In this document: in pieces, positions 15,486-23,864 of the stretch | Position numbering within the stretch: the first letter of the stretch is position 1 | Layout: every line of letters starts with the position of its first letter | Source of the DNA: Methanobacteriota archaeon | Lineage (GTDB): Archaea > Halobacteriota > Methanomicrobia > Methanomicrobiales > Methanoculleaceae | DNA: 37,884 nucleotides | Assembly (NCBI GenBank): GCA_023457135.1 | Contig: JAEWMO010000084.1 | Coordinates: forward strand, 1 to 37,884 | Direction: 5' to 3' | Made by a program: the position numbers and the translations under genes | Notes under the pieces: model-generated | Seen by the model: only the letters and a program-made list of their open reading frames with translations | Database searches by the model: none | Told to the model about the DNA's origin: nothing

Positions 15486-16336
15486 TTCTTACCCTCCCCG
15501 AGGATGTACGCCTTGAGAATCCCGGCATTCAGCATCCAGGTATTCATTATATCTACAAAGAGCCCGATGAGGAGGACGCTCGCGATCTCGCTGATGATCT
15601 GGATCTGGCCCGCCGTGGCGACGACCCACATGGCCGCGATGGCGGCAAGCGTCGTCGTCGTCATGATGATGCCGGTCCTGAGGGCGCCGGAGAGTTTCTC
15701 GTCGAGCTTCCCCTTGCGTTTCAGGAGGCGCGTGGTCAGCAGGATGTCGCTGTCGACGGAGTAGCCTATCAGCATCAGCAGGGCCGCTGTTGTCCCCAGA
15801 GAGAGCGGGATCCCGATGATCTGCATGATTGCTCCGGTGATGGCGATATCGGCAAGGGCGGAGAAGACGACCGCACCCGCCGGCACCACGTTGCGGAACG
15901 CTATGAAGACCACAACGGCCATCCCGATGAACGAGAAGAGCAGGGCAAGGAAGGCCTGACCCTGGAGGGTCTTTCCGAACGTCTCGCCGATCTGGTCTAC
16001 CTTTGCATCGGGATATTTTTCGTTGATGAGCGCAACGAGGCTCCGGTAATCGGCATCTTCCATGGGCCCGAACTGGATGTATTTCCCATCGCCGATCCCT
16101 TCGCCCACCGACAACAGCGGGTAATCGGCGAAGGTCGCCTCTATTGTCTCTCTGCTATCAGAGGTGAATGCGGTGACCGCCGTTCCTCCCGCAAAGTCGA
16201 TGCCCGGGCTTATGGGCAGGCCGGTCGTGAGCGTGGTGTAGCCCAGCAGGAGCCCGGCCAGGAGGAGAAGAACGAGAGGTAGCACTACCATCTGCCGCGG
16301 AGAGTATTTGTTGATGTCATATCCGGCAAATTCCAT
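15482..16336 (-). CDS. secF: Protein-export membrane protein SecF
   Basis: A 284-residue SecF with six predicted helices: one N-terminal (about 18-38), then five in the C-terminal half. Diagnostic segments are ISPGIDFAGGTAV and GYSVDSDILLTTRLLKRKG. The archaeal order secF-secD, opposite to bacteria, is seen here, with an ATGA overlap. A TTTAACC element about 25-30 bp upstream of the ATG may be the TATA box. Confidence 0.95.
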   Translation of the reverse strand: MEFAGYDINKYSPRQMVVLPLVLLLLAGLLLGYTTLTTGLPISPGIDFAGGTAVTAFTSDSRETIEATFADYPLLSVGEGIGDGKYIQFGPMEDADYRSLVALINEKYPDAKVDQIGETFGKTLQGQAFLALLFSFIGMAVVVFIAFRNVVPAGAVVFSALADIAITGAIMQIIGIPLSLGTTAALLMLIGYSVDSDILLTTRLLKRKGKLDEKLSGALRTGIIMTTTTLAAIAAMWVVATAGQIQIISEIASVLLIGLFVDIMNTWMLNAGILKAYILGEGKK

Positions 16337-16721
16337 GCTGTATCAGTGTACGATTGTGAAAGGTTAAAGGGTTGCTCATGTCTATATCCCGGAATCGCAG
16401 GGCTGCCCGGATAACGTCGCAATACCGGTAATTTTGCGGCTGAAAGTGGATCTCCTCCGGGGGGCGCCTCTGGCCGCTGCTGCAGGCAGGGTCCTCCGGG
16501 AGCAGTCGCAGGGCGGGGGGGCAACCGGGATATCGTACAGCGTCCGGGAAGATATCGGGGCAAATGCGAGTAAAACTCCTGTATCTTGTGATTTTTGAAA
16601 ACAATTGCTTCAAATGCCCCCTTTCTCTGTTTCGTCAGACAATTGTCGTCTCCGTGGCAGAATCTCCAAGCAAATGTGTGGAAAGAAAAAATATATATAA
16701 AATACCGAATCACAAGCACAT
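16337..16721. other. Intergenic region between divergent secF and DUF2551-like genes
   Basis: This 385-bp region carries two divergent promoters at its ends. The middle contains G- and C-rich runs and scattered short inverted repeats. No gene or RNA family was recognised in it. Confidence 0.4.
16689..16700 (+). promoter_or_regulatory. TATA box for the DUF2551-like gene
   Basis: An A/T-only run AAATATATATAA lies about 27 bp before the ATG at 16722, predicting a leaderless transcript. Confidence 0.6.
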
Positions 16722-17036
16722 ATGAGATCACCCTATGAGCTCAAAAGAGAGATAGAGGCTCGACTCAAAGGTTATCTCTCGCGCGACCGGGACGGCATCC
16801 GGCATGAGCTCCTCAACCTCTTCGTAAAAGGCAAATCTCTCACCATACCTCAGATATACGAGAAACTGCAGGCGCGGTTCTCAATCAGTTATCACTCCAT
16901 TGCATCGATGGTAGGCACGATAGCATCCCGGATAGGTATCCTGCGTGTCCGGCGGAATGCGGAAGGAACAAACACCATCTACGAGTTGAAAGACCAGTAC
17001 GTGGACGTGGTGGCAGGCATTCTTGGAACGACTTAG
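16722..17036 (+). CDS. Winged-helix-like protein (DUF2551-type)
   Basis: A 104-residue protein, mostly helical, with a pattern consistent with a winged helix: SLTIPQIYEKLQARFSISYH, a recognition-like helix HSIASMVGTIASRIGIL, and a wing RVRRNAEGTNTIYEL. It resembles the methanogen DUF2551 family; this naming is from memory and moderate. A transcription-factor role is plausible but unproven. A T-run (CTTCTTTTTT) about 15-20 bp after the stop may end its transcript. Confidence 0.7.
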   Translation: MRSPYELKREIEARLKGYLSRDRDGIRHELLNLFVKGKSLTIPQIYEKLQARFSISYHSIASMVGTIASRIGILRVRRNAEGTNTIYELKDQYVDVVAGILGTT

Positions 17037-17089
17037 CACTCCGGAACCGCACTTCTTTTTTACAGCAGGAACAAATATGAGGGACTATC

Positions 17090-17359
17090 ATGCAGAGCGA
17101 CACCGGGGAGTCCGGACCATCACGGGGCATCTACATCACAGAAGACGTCCGATCGTACATCCTTGAGCGGAAACGCGATTTCAGGGTCAGCACCTCCTGC
17201 AGCGGCCCCATCCTCCTGCCGACATCGGTCAAACCACCCAAATCTACCGATCTGCAGGTTCCGGTCGATAAGTATACGGTCTACATCTCCAAGTACCAGG
17301 CTCGCTACATCGACTCCATCCACCGTGGAATGATTCCCATATTCTATGAAGACTTCTAA
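17090..17359 (+). CDS. Conserved small protein of unknown function
   Basis: An 89-residue soluble protein. Seen: an N-terminal IYITEDVRSYILERKRDFRVS helix-strand, CSGPILLPTSVKPPKST with one cysteine and several prolines, and a C-terminal strand-rich half (VPVDKYTVYISKYQARYI). No family was recognised. It ends 3 bp before the archease ATG, so it is almost certainly co-transcribed with archease and rtcB, which hints at a link with RNA splicing or repair, or simply shared expression. Confidence 0.7.
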   Translation: MQSDTGESGPSRGIYITEDVRSYILERKRDFRVSTSCSGPILLPTSVKPPKSTDLQVPVDKYTVYISKYQARYIDSIHRGMIPIFYEDF

Positions 17360-17362
17360 ATC

Positions 17363-17770
17363 ATGAGTTTTGAAGAACTGGATCACACCGCCGACGTCCT
17401 CATGCGGGTGCGGGGCGCGACGCTGGGCGAGGTCTTTGCCGACGCAGGCCGGGCCATGTTCCACGTCATGTACGGGCCCTGCGAGGACCGGGGCGTCGAG
17501 AGGGAGGTCCGTCTTGAGGCGGAGAATCTGGAGTCCCTCCTCATCGACTACCTCTCGGAGCTGCTCTTCATCACCGAGGTCGAGAACACCGTCTTCTGCA
17601 CGTTCGACGTCGATCTCCAGGGCACCCGTCTTGTCGCCACGCTCCGGGGCGAGCCTTTCGACCCCGCGCGGCACTCGGCAGGGGCGCTGATTAAGGGGAT
17701 ATCCTACTTCGGGCTCGAAATCGTTAAAGAAGAAGAGGGCTACGTGGTGGATATCATCTTCGATATCTGA
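17363..17770 (+). CDS. Archease, RtcB-activating protein
   Basis: A 135-residue archease. The N-terminal LDHTADVLMRVRG carries metal-binding aspartates; ESLLIDYLSELLFITEVEN and the C-terminal HSAGALIKGISYFGLEI and VDIIFDI are family hallmarks. Archease speeds RtcB guanylylation and allows multiple turnovers in tRNA ligation. It sits 9 bp before rtcB, a common archaeal pair, and two tRNAs in this window carry introns that would need it. Confidence 0.95.
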   Translation: MSFEELDHTADVLMRVRGATLGEVFADAGRAMFHVMYGPCEDRGVEREVRLEAENLESLLIDYLSELLFITEVENTVFCTFDVDLQGTRLVATLRGEPFDPARHSAGALIKGISYFGLEIVKEEEGYVVDIIFDI

Positions 17771-17779
17771 GGGATTGCC

Positions 17780-19216
17780 ATGCTTACCGGAATCAATAAG
17801 ATCGGAGACCTCGAATGGGAGGTCCCCGTCGGATACGTCCCCGGGATGCGGGTGCCGGGGCGCTTCTTCCTCTCCCCCGCGCTCGCCGAGACGCTCGAAG
17901 AGGGAGCCGTCCGCCAGCTCGCGAACGTCGCGACCCTGCCGGGGATTGTGAAGCACTCGCTTGCCATGCCCGATATCCACTGGGGCTACGGGTTTCCCAT
18001 CGGCGGTGTCGCCGCGTTCGATATGACCGAAGGGGTCATTTCGCCCGGGGGGGTCGGGTTCGACATCAACTGCGGGGTCAGGCTGATCACGACCCCCCTG
18101 ACCGAGGCCGACCTCGCGAAGAAGAAGCGAGACCTGATCGAGCGGATCTTTGCCGCCGTGCCGACCGGTGTGGGCGGAAAGAGCACTCTCCGGGTCTCGA
18201 ACAAAGACCTCTCCGGGGTCATGGCTGACGGCGCACGGTGGGCGGTCGAGCGCGGGCTCGGTATAGAGGAGGACCTTATCCGGTGCGAGGAGGAGGGCGC
18301 GATGCCCGGTGCGGACCCTGAGGCCGTCAGCGCCAAGGCGCGGCAGCGGGGTATTCCCCAGCTCGGGACCCTCGGCGCCGGGAACCACTTCCTGGAACTC
18401 CAGGTGGTCAGGGAGGTTCCCGACCCGGAGGCAGCGCGGGTCTTCGGGATCCGCGAGGGGCAGGTCTGCTTCATGGTCCACTGCGGCTCCCGGGGCCTCG
18501 GCCACCAGGTCGCCACCGACTACCTGCGGACGATCGAGGGGGCGCTCTCCCGCTACGGGATCCACCTTCCTGACCGGCAGCTTGCCTGCGCTCCGATCGA
18601 CTCCCCTGAGGCCCGCGCCTACTTCGGCGCCATGGCCTCCGCGGCAAACTATGCCTGGGCAAACCGGCAGGTCATCATGCACGAGACCCGCAAGGTCTTC
18701 TCTCAGGTCTTCGGGATCGAGTACGACGAGATGCGGCTCATCTACGATGTTGCGCACAACGTCGCCAAGTTCGAGCGCCACGACGTCGGCGGCGTCTCGA
18801 CGGAGGTCTGCGTCCACCGGAAAGGCGCGACCCGGGCGTTCGGCCCCGGAGCCCCCGGCATCCCGCACGAGTATGCCGCGGTCGGACAGCCGGTGATCAT
18901 ACCCGGGAGCATGGGGACGTCTTCCTACCTCCTCCGTGGCACGACGGCCGCGATGCAGAAGACCTGGGGGAGCACATGCCACGGGGCGGGGAGAGTGCTC
19001 AGCCGGTCGAAGGCGAAGAAAGAGGTCCGGGGACGGGAACTCCGGGAACACCTCGCACAGGAAGGCATCGTGGTGCGTGCCCATAGCGACACTGCCCTTG
19101 CGGAGGAGGCGCCCGAGGTCTACAAGCCGAGTGCCGAGGTAGTCCGCGTCGTGCACGAGGCGGGGCTCTCCGGGATCGTCGTGAGGCTTGACCCGCTCGG
19201 GGTGATCAAGGGATGA
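17780..19216 (+). CDS. rtcB: RtcB tRNA-splicing ligase
   Basis: A 478-residue RtcB that joins 2',3'-cyclic phosphate and 5'-OH ends using GTP and Mn2+. The metal ligands D95 and C98 (GFDINCGVRL), H203 (GAGNHFLEL), H234 (MVHCGSRGLGHQ) and H326 (YDVAHN) are present. So is the guanylylated histidine H401 in CHGAGRVLSRS. Length is normal and there is no intein, unlike some archaeal RtcB. GAGGGATT 10 bp upstream is the ribosome-binding site. The stop overlaps the next gene by 4 bp. Confidence 0.97.
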   Translation: MLTGINKIGDLEWEVPVGYVPGMRVPGRFFLSPALAETLEEGAVRQLANVATLPGIVKHSLAMPDIHWGYGFPIGGVAAFDMTEGVISPGGVGFDINCGVRLITTPLTEADLAKKKRDLIERIFAAVPTGVGGKSTLRVSNKDLSGVMADGARWAVERGLGIEEDLIRCEEEGAMPGADPEAVSAKARQRGIPQLGTLGAGNHFLELQVVREVPDPEAARVFGIREGQVCFMVHCGSRGLGHQVATDYLRTIEGALSRYGIHLPDRQLACAPIDSPEARAYFGAMASAANYAWANRQVIMHETRKVFSQVFGIEYDEMRLIYDVAHNVAKFERHDVGGVSTEVCVHRKGATRAFGPGAPGIPHEYAAVGQPVIIPGSMGTSSYLLRGTTAAMQKTWGSTCHGAGRVLSRSKAKKEVRGRELREHLAQEGIVVRAHSDTALAEEAPEVYKPSAEVVRVVHEAGLSGIVVRLDPLGVIKG

Positions 19217-19791
19217 CCGGCAGGACCGGGCTGCTCTGGGATAGCCCCCTCATGTTCTCGCGGCTCATCGAGGACTGCGGCGCCTGCTGCGAGACGGTCA
19301 ATCCCCACATGCTTGCCTCCCCCTTCTGGCGCGGGAGGTTCGTTTCGCTCATCGTGCCGACGGGGTTTGCAAACCCGGCCTACTCGAATCTTCTCCCGGC
19401 TCTCCGGGCTGCTGAAGGCCGGATCCGGCGCTTCGTCGAGAACGGGGGGCGGCTGCTGGTCTTCGGCGCGGGCTGCTGCCGGGAGGACGCCTACGACTGG
19501 CTCCCGTTCCCGGTGACCTACACGTTCTCTTACGGGCCGCGTGCGGTCGAATTCAACGGGGAGAGCCGGTACAACGCTCTTTTTGCAGGATACGATCTTG
19601 CCGCCGTCGAGTGCGACGGGTCGTTTCCGTCGCACGGCGGCGAGACGCTTGCGGCCTCGGCTTCCGGCGAGGCGCTCCTTGTCGGGAAAACGATCGGCGA
19701 CGGCATAATACTGGTCTCCAGCATCCATGAGTACCCGTCGCGCGAATTCCTCAAGGAGTTCTCCTGCGGCGAGAGGGAAACCTTATTCTAG
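19213..19791 (+). CDS. Uncharacterised protein coupled to rtcB
   Basis: A 192-residue soluble protein. The region VSLIVPTGFANPAY, then RIRRFVENGGRLLVFGAGC, resembles the alpha/beta pattern of class I glutamine-amidotransferase-like (ThuA-like) folds, but no catalytic Cys-His pair is clear. Cysteines cluster at DCGACCETV and GAGCCRED. It overlaps rtcB by 4 bp (ATGA), so it is translationally coupled, which makes a role in RNA ligation or its control worth considering. No function is assigned. Confidence 0.75.
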   Translation: MTGRTGLLWDSPLMFSRLIEDCGACCETVNPHMLASPFWRGRFVSLIVPTGFANPAYSNLLPALRAAEGRIRRFVENGGRLLVFGAGCCREDAYDWLPFPVTYTFSYGPRAVEFNGESRYNALFAGYDLAAVECDGSFPSHGGETLAASASGEALLVGKTIGDGIILVSSIHEYPSREFLKEFSCGERETLF

Positions 19792-19801
19792 TTAAACCTT
19801 G

Positions 19802-20245
19802 ATGGAAAGTATGGGTATGACCATGGAGCACTATACTATCTCTGCGTCGTCGAGCGCGCGGGATCTCGCTCCCGTTATGATCTGCATCCATGATCTGCTT
19901 GGCCATCTGCCGGTCACGGCACGGTCCCTCGACCGGCCGGGCGTCCGGGTCGAGGACGGGAATGTCATCGACGAGGCCTATACGGGCCCGGTTCTGGAGG
20001 AGGTCCTCCGCGAGAACGTCGTAAAGAGGGTCCAGCCCCGGGAAGGTCCCTATAAGGGCATCCCGGTGGTGGTGGCGCCGGTAAGAGACGATGAAGGCAG
20101 GGCCATCTGCGCGATCGGCATCGTCGACGTGACCGGCATCTTTGACCTTGCTGATCTTATGAAGCAGAACTCAAAGATCCGAAAAGAGGTGTCCGGCGGG
20201 AACCCCGAGCCGCTTCCGACTGACTCGTCTGCAGCGAAAAGGTAA
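19802..20245 (+). CDS. DUF2111 family methanogen protein
   Basis: About 147 residues (fewer if one of the ATGs at 19811, 19817 or 19823 is used). The core SSSARDLAPVMICIHDLLGHLPVTARS and the IPVVVAPVRDDEGRAICAIGIVDVTG strand set look like the methanogen DUF2111 family, a PAS/GAF-like sensor fold. The tail after about residue 125 is disordered. A TATA-like sequence around 19785-19797 would start transcripts near 19815-19820, favouring the later ATGs. It is 5 bp before birA. Function unknown. Confidence 0.72.
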   Translation: MESMGMTMEHYTISASSSARDLAPVMICIHDLLGHLPVTARSLDRPGVRVEDGNVIDEAYTGPVLEEVLRENVVKRVQPREGPYKGIPVVVAPVRDDEGRAICAIGIVDVTGIFDLADLMKQNSKIRKEVSGGNPEPLPTDSSAAKR

Positions 20246-20250
20246 TCGAC

Positions 20251-21231
20251 ATGAAGGATACGGCAATCAATCTACTGAAGATTCTCGAAGAAGCGTCAGG
20301 CCCTGTATCGGGCGAGCGGATTGCAGAGCAGCTGGGTGTCACCCGATCGGCCGTCTGGAAGCAGGTGCGCGAGCTTCGGAGACTCGGATACGGCATATCG
20401 TCGTCACGGACGGAGGGATACCGGCTCGAGTCGAAGACGGACAAACTCCTCCCGTACGAGATCCATAAGCAGCTCCGCACGCGGTTCATCGGCAAGCAGA
20501 TCCGCCACTTCGACAGCACCGCCTCGACGAGCTGGATCGGGAAGAAACTCGCCGCCGAGACCGATCCCGCAAACCTGCACGGGATGGTGATCATCGCCGA
20601 GGAGCAGACCGGCGGCGTGGGGCGGCTCGGCCGTGCCTGGGTCTCGCCTGCAGGCGGCATCTGGGCAACCATCGTCCTGAAGCCGAAGGTCCCGTTCGAT
20701 CACCTCTTCATGATCACGATGGCCGGATCGATCGCGGTCGCCCGAGCTATCCGGAAGGAGTACAACATCAGCGCGCTCATCAAGTGGCCCAACGACATCT
20801 TCATCGGGGACAAGAAGGTCGCCGGGCTCCTCCTCGAACTCGCTGCTGAGGCGGACACCGTCCACTATGCCCTGCTCGGTATGGGGATCGATGCGAACGT
20901 TGCCCTCGACGACCTCTCCTCGAACCTGAGGGATACGGTGACGACGCTCCAGGCGGAGGTCGGCCATGAGGTCGACCGCGTGGCGCTGCTCGCCCGGGTC
21001 CTGCGGGAGTTCGAGCTGCGCTACCAGCAGCTGGAGGACGGGGAGTACGACTCCATCATCCGCGAGTGGAAGAGCCTCTCCATGACGCTCGACCACCGGG
21101 TGGCGATCACGACCGTCAACAAGACATTTACAGGAGAGGCCATCGATATCGACAAGTACGGGGCCCTGATCATCCGCAAGGACAACGGGGTGGTAGAGCG
21201 CGTCATCGCCGGGGACTGTTTCCAGCTCTGA
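20251..21231 (+). CDS. birA: BirA: biotin-protein ligase and biotin operon repressor
   Basis: A 326-residue bifunctional BirA. The N-terminal winged helix (about 1-60) includes VTRSAVWKQVRELRRLGYGIS. The central ligase domain has GGVGRLGRAW (121-130), where the first Arg of the usual GRGRxGR motif is Val; KWPNDI (178-183); and KKVAGLLLEL. An SH3-like C-terminal domain (about 270-326) completes it. It biotinylates the carrier lysine of PycB, encoded downstream, and probably represses transport genes. Two paired binding sites of BirA type lie right after it, in front of bioY. Confidence 0.95.
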   Translation: MKDTAINLLKILEEASGPVSGERIAEQLGVTRSAVWKQVRELRRLGYGISSSRTEGYRLESKTDKLLPYEIHKQLRTRFIGKQIRHFDSTASTSWIGKKLAAETDPANLHGMVIIAEEQTGGVGRLGRAWVSPAGGIWATIVLKPKVPFDHLFMITMAGSIAVARAIRKEYNISALIKWPNDIFIGDKKVAGLLLELAAEADTVHYALLGMGIDANVALDDLSSNLRDTVTTLQAEVGHEVDRVALLARVLREFELRYQQLEDGEYDSIIREWKSLSMTLDHRVAITTVNKTFTGEAIDIDKYGALIIRKDNGVVERVIAGDCFQL

Positions 21232-21242
21232 TCTCTCTCTTC

Positions 21243-21274
21243 CTGTCAACCTCAGGATACGTCTCGGTTGACAG
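21243..21274. promoter_or_regulatory. BirA operator 1
   Basis: CTGTCAACC (21243-21251) and GGTTGACAG (21266-21274) form a perfect inverted repeat with a 14-base spacer. Known BirA sites have the form TGTAAACC-N14/16-GGTTTACA, and the family is known in archaea. It sits 12 bp after the birA stop and upstream of bioY. Confidence 0.75.
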
Positions 21275-21282
21275 GATTTTTC

Positions 21283-21314
21283 TTGTCGACCATCCCACAT
21301 ATGATGGTTGACAT
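21283..21314. promoter_or_regulatory. BirA operator 2
   Basis: TTGTCGACC (21283-21291) and GGTTGACAT (21306-21314) form a second site with the same 14-base spacer and one changed position in the left half. It is exactly 40 bp downstream of operator 1, so both lie on the same DNA face, and it covers the candidate bioY start codons. Confidence 0.7.
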
Positions 21315-21813
21315 GATGCACCGCACCCGGATCCTCGCCTACAGCGGCACGTTCATTGCTCTGATCGCTGCCGGGAGCTGGATATCCATCCCGCTGCCCC
21401 CGGTCCCGCTCACGCTCCAGACCCTCTTTGTCCTTCTTGCCGGGATCGTCATGAAGCGGTACGCGGTGATCCCCGTCGCGCTCTGGGTCCTCCTCGGTGC
21501 GGCAGGCCTCCCGGTCTTTCACAACGGCACGGCGGGCCTCGGAGTGCTCCTCGGCCCTACGGGTGGGTTCCTGCTCGGGTTCATCGTCGCCGCCCCCCTC
21601 GTCGGGCTCGCCTACGAGCGGCAGTCGAAGGTCTCGCGGATGGGTGGACTCCTCGCAGCGACGTTCGTGACCTACCTTGCCGGCGTCGCCTGGCTTGCCT
21701 GGTCGGCGTCGCTCTCGCCGGTCCAGGCCGTCCTCCTCGGGGTCGCCCCGTTCGTCGTCGGCGAGGTCGTGAAGGTCGCGGCCGCGTACGCCATCGGGGA
21801 GCGGGTGGCGTGA
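21304..21813 (+). CDS. bioY: BioY biotin transporter substrate-binding subunit
   Basis: About 169 residues with five to six helices. The N-terminal TRILAYSGTFIALIAAGSWISIPLPPVPLTLQTLFVLLAG is the BioY hallmark (PxPxTLQT), and GAAGLPVF with GPTGGFLLGF are further family motifs. BioY binds biotin in the membrane as the S component of an ECF transporter. The start is uncertain: ATGs at 21301, 21304, 21313 and 21316 are all in frame, and the homologous part begins after them. It overlaps the ATPase gene by 4 bp. Confidence 0.92.
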   Translation: MVDMMHRTRILAYSGTFIALIAAGSWISIPLPPVPLTLQTLFVLLAGIVMKRYAVIPVALWVLLGAAGLPVFHNGTAGLGVLLGPTGGFLLGFIVAAPLVGLAYERQSKVSRMGGLLAATFVTYLAGVAWLAWSASLSPVQAVLLGVAPFVVGEVVKVAAAYAIGERVA

Positions 21814-22481
21814 TCCGGATCAGGGGTCTTGCGCACCGGGTTCTCGATATCCCCGACCTTACGGTCGACGCCCGGCACGTTGCCGTGATCGGCGAGAACG
21901 GGAGCGGGAAGACGACGCTCCTCTCGGTCCTGGCCGGCATCGAGGAGCCCGAAGCGGGGACGGTCCGGCTCTTCGATCGTTCGCCCTCCGCCGTGAAGAT
22001 CGGGTGGGTGGGGGAGTTCCCCGACCGGACGCTCCTCTTCTCCCGCGTCTACGACGAGATCGCGTCGACTCCCCGGTTCCGCCACCGTCCCTGCTCCGAG
22101 ACCGACGGGCGGGTCCGGGCGGCCGCCGGGGTGGTCGGCATCCCGCACCTCCTCGATAGATCTATCCGGGACCTCTCCGGGGGGGAGAAGGCCCTCGTGG
22201 CGCTCGCCGCTGCCGTCGTCGACGATCCCGAGGTGCTCATCCTTGACGAGGCCGACTCGCACCTCGACGCCGGAACGGCGGCGCGTGTCGGGAAGGTTGT
22301 GCGGGAGAGCACGGCGGCTCACGTCCTCTGGTGCACGCAGTCGATGGACGCCGCGGCAGAAGCGGACTATCTCATCTTCATGGCGGAGGGCGGGGTCCGC
22401 TACCGCGGGACGCCCGAGGAGGTCTTTGCCGCGCTCGAGGAGACCTGCTTCTACCCCACGATCTGGAGGGTTCGCCGGTGA
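21810..22481 (+). CDS. ecfA1: ECF transporter ATPase subunit (first)
   Basis: A 223-residue ABC ATPase starting with GTG. Walker A is GENGSGKTT, the signature is LSGGEKALVAL, and Walker B is VLILDEADSHLD. It powers the BioY importer in a heterodimer with the next gene's product. The start codon overlaps the bioY stop (GTGA), so it is translationally coupled. Gene symbols bioM or ecfA1 are equally suitable. No regulatory extension. Confidence 0.9.
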   Translation: MIRIRGLAHRVLDIPDLTVDARHVAVIGENGSGKTTLLSVLAGIEEPEAGTVRLFDRSPSAVKIGWVGEFPDRTLLFSRVYDEIASTPRFRHRPCSETDGRVRAAAGVVGIPHLLDRSIRDLSGGEKALVALAAAVVDDPEVLILDEADSHLDAGTAARVGKVVRESTAAHVLWCTQSMDAAAEADYLIFMAEGGVRYRGTPEEVFAALEETCFYPTIWRVRR

Positions 22482-23176
22482 GGGTGGAACTCGAGGATCT
22501 CCGCTTCTCCCGCGGCCAGTTCAGCCTCCGGGGGACCGGGGCCTTCGGCGAGGGCGTGCACCTGGTCAGCGGGCCGGTGGGAGGCGGGAAATCGACGCTC
22601 GCCCTCCTGCTCGCGGGGCTGCTCTCGCCCGCGGGAGGGGAGATCCGCCGGCACGGCATCGCCTCGTCCCTGCTCCTGCTGCAGTTCCCGGAATACCACA
22701 TCACCGGCTCGACCGTCGCCGGGGAGGTCCGGTCCTGGGGGCTCGAGCCCGACGACGTGCTCGTGCAGGCGGACCTCTCCCGGCGGGCGGACGACGACCC
22801 GTTCCGCCTCTCCCGCGGCGAACTCCGGAGGCTGACCCTCACCTGCGCCATCCTGCAGAACCCGGACCTGCTGCTGCTCGACGAGCCGTTCAGCTCGCTT
22901 GACTGCGCCGCGAAGAGGAAGGCCTGCAGGATGATCGAGGAGCGGGAGGAGGGTATCACCATCGTCTTCTCGCACGAACAGGCGGTCCTCCCCCGGGTGG
23001 ATACGATCTCGGAGATGGAGGGCGGGACACTGACCGGACTCGGCGGCGTGCCCGGGGCGCTTCCCCGGTGGCGGCACGCCCCGGCCTACCTCCGGTATGC
23101 CCTGGAAGCGGGCGCCTGCCCGGAGAACATCAGGCTTACGGATGCACGGGAGGCGCTATGCAGGACCCGCGGCTGA
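22478..23176 (+). CDS. ecfA2: ECF transporter ATPase subunit (second)
   Basis: A 232-residue ABC ATPase starting with GTG in a GTGA overlap with the first ATPase. Walker A GPVGGGKST, a degenerate signature LSRGELRRL, Walker B LLLLDEPFSSLD and the switch histidine FSHEQ are present. The altered signature (Arg for Gly) is seen in many second ECF ATPases. Its 3' end overlaps the membrane subunit gene by 19 bp. Confidence 0.9.
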   Translation: MRVELEDLRFSRGQFSLRGTGAFGEGVHLVSGPVGGGKSTLALLLAGLLSPAGGEIRRHGIASSLLLLQFPEYHITGSTVAGEVRSWGLEPDDVLVQADLSRRADDDPFRLSRGELRRLTLTCAILQNPDLLLLDEPFSSLDCAAKRKACRMIEEREEGITIVFSHEQAVLPRVDTISEMEGGTLTGLGGVPGALPRWRHAPAYLRYALEAGACPENIRLTDAREALCRTRG

Positions 23177-23820
23177 GGCTCGCTGCCGTTACGGTCCTCT
23201 CGGTGGCTGCGTTTTCGAGCACCACGGGAGCCGTCGCCGCCTTTGTCTGGTGGCTGCTCTTCACCCCGCGCACACGAACCCTCCCGCGGCCGGGGGTGTT
23301 CCTCCCCCTCATCGCGATGATCGCGGCTACTGCTCTCGTCTCGGAGCTGGGAGGCGGCGCGGGTCTCTCCTACTTCATCAGGATGACCGTGATCCTCCTC
23401 ATCGCCGCATGGGCATATGCCGCGACGGAGGAGGGGGAGGTGCTTGCCGTGGCGGTCTGGGCGCTCGGTGACCGGATCGGCTTTGAGATCGGGCTCATCG
23501 CCGAGATGGGCCTTGCGGGGCTCTCCGTGATCCGGCAGGAGATCGACCAGGTCCGGGCGGCAATGGCCCTGAAAGGGATGCGGCCGGGTCTCCGCACGAT
23601 TGTGCCGCTTGCGGTCACCCTCATCGTCACCGAACTCCGGAGGTCCGAGGAGGTTGCACGCCTGCTGGTGGTCCGGGGATACGTCCACGGGGGGCGGATA
23701 TGCCCCCGATTCAGAAAGGGTGCATGGGACATCCCCGCCGCGCTATCGGCCCTTATCGGGGCATTTTTATCCGTTCTGCCCGTTGGTGATGTTTTTATAT
23801 TATTAGGAAGAAGTTTTTAG
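23158..23820 (+). CDS. ecfT: ECF transporter transmembrane subunit (EcfT/BioN)
   Basis: A 220-residue membrane protein. Hydrophobic helices occupy the first ~110 residues; then a cytoplasmic coupling region has MALKGMRPG and VVRGYVHGG, which correspond to the two Ala-Arg-Gly-like coupling motifs that contact the ATPases; a final helix (ALSALIGAFLSVLPVGDVFILL) ends it. The start at 23158 is the ATG nearest a clean membrane N-terminus. It closes the biotin importer operon; pycB follows after a short gap with its own TATA box. Confidence 0.85.
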   Translation: MQDPRLRLAAVTVLSVAAFSSTTGAVAAFVWWLLFTPRTRTLPRPGVFLPLIAMIAATALVSELGGGAGLSYFIRMTVILLIAAWAYAATEEGEVLAVAVWALGDRIGFEIGLIAEMGLAGLSVIRQEIDQVRAAMALKGMRPGLRTIVPLAVTLIVTELRRSEEVARLLVVRGYVHGGRICPRFRKGAWDIPAALSALIGAFLSVLPVGDVFILLGRSF

Positions 23821-23864
23821 AGGCTTTATTGATATCTTCTCAGCCCTTCGAGGTGCAGAATTCG

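Noticed and set aside
14013..15764. Long plus-strand frame antisense to secD and secF
   Set aside because: Charged low-complexity translation; secD and secF on the other strand are certain.
16317..16731. Minus-strand frames in the gap upstream of secF
   Set aside because: They overlap two promoters and give cysteine/proline-rich chance translations.
17120..19156. A very long open frame on the minus strand, antisense to archease and rtcB
   Set aside because: It is the mirror of strong coding regions in GC-rich DNA; its protein is low-complexity (Asp/Arg/Gly/Pro-rich) while the plus-strand proteins are clear families.
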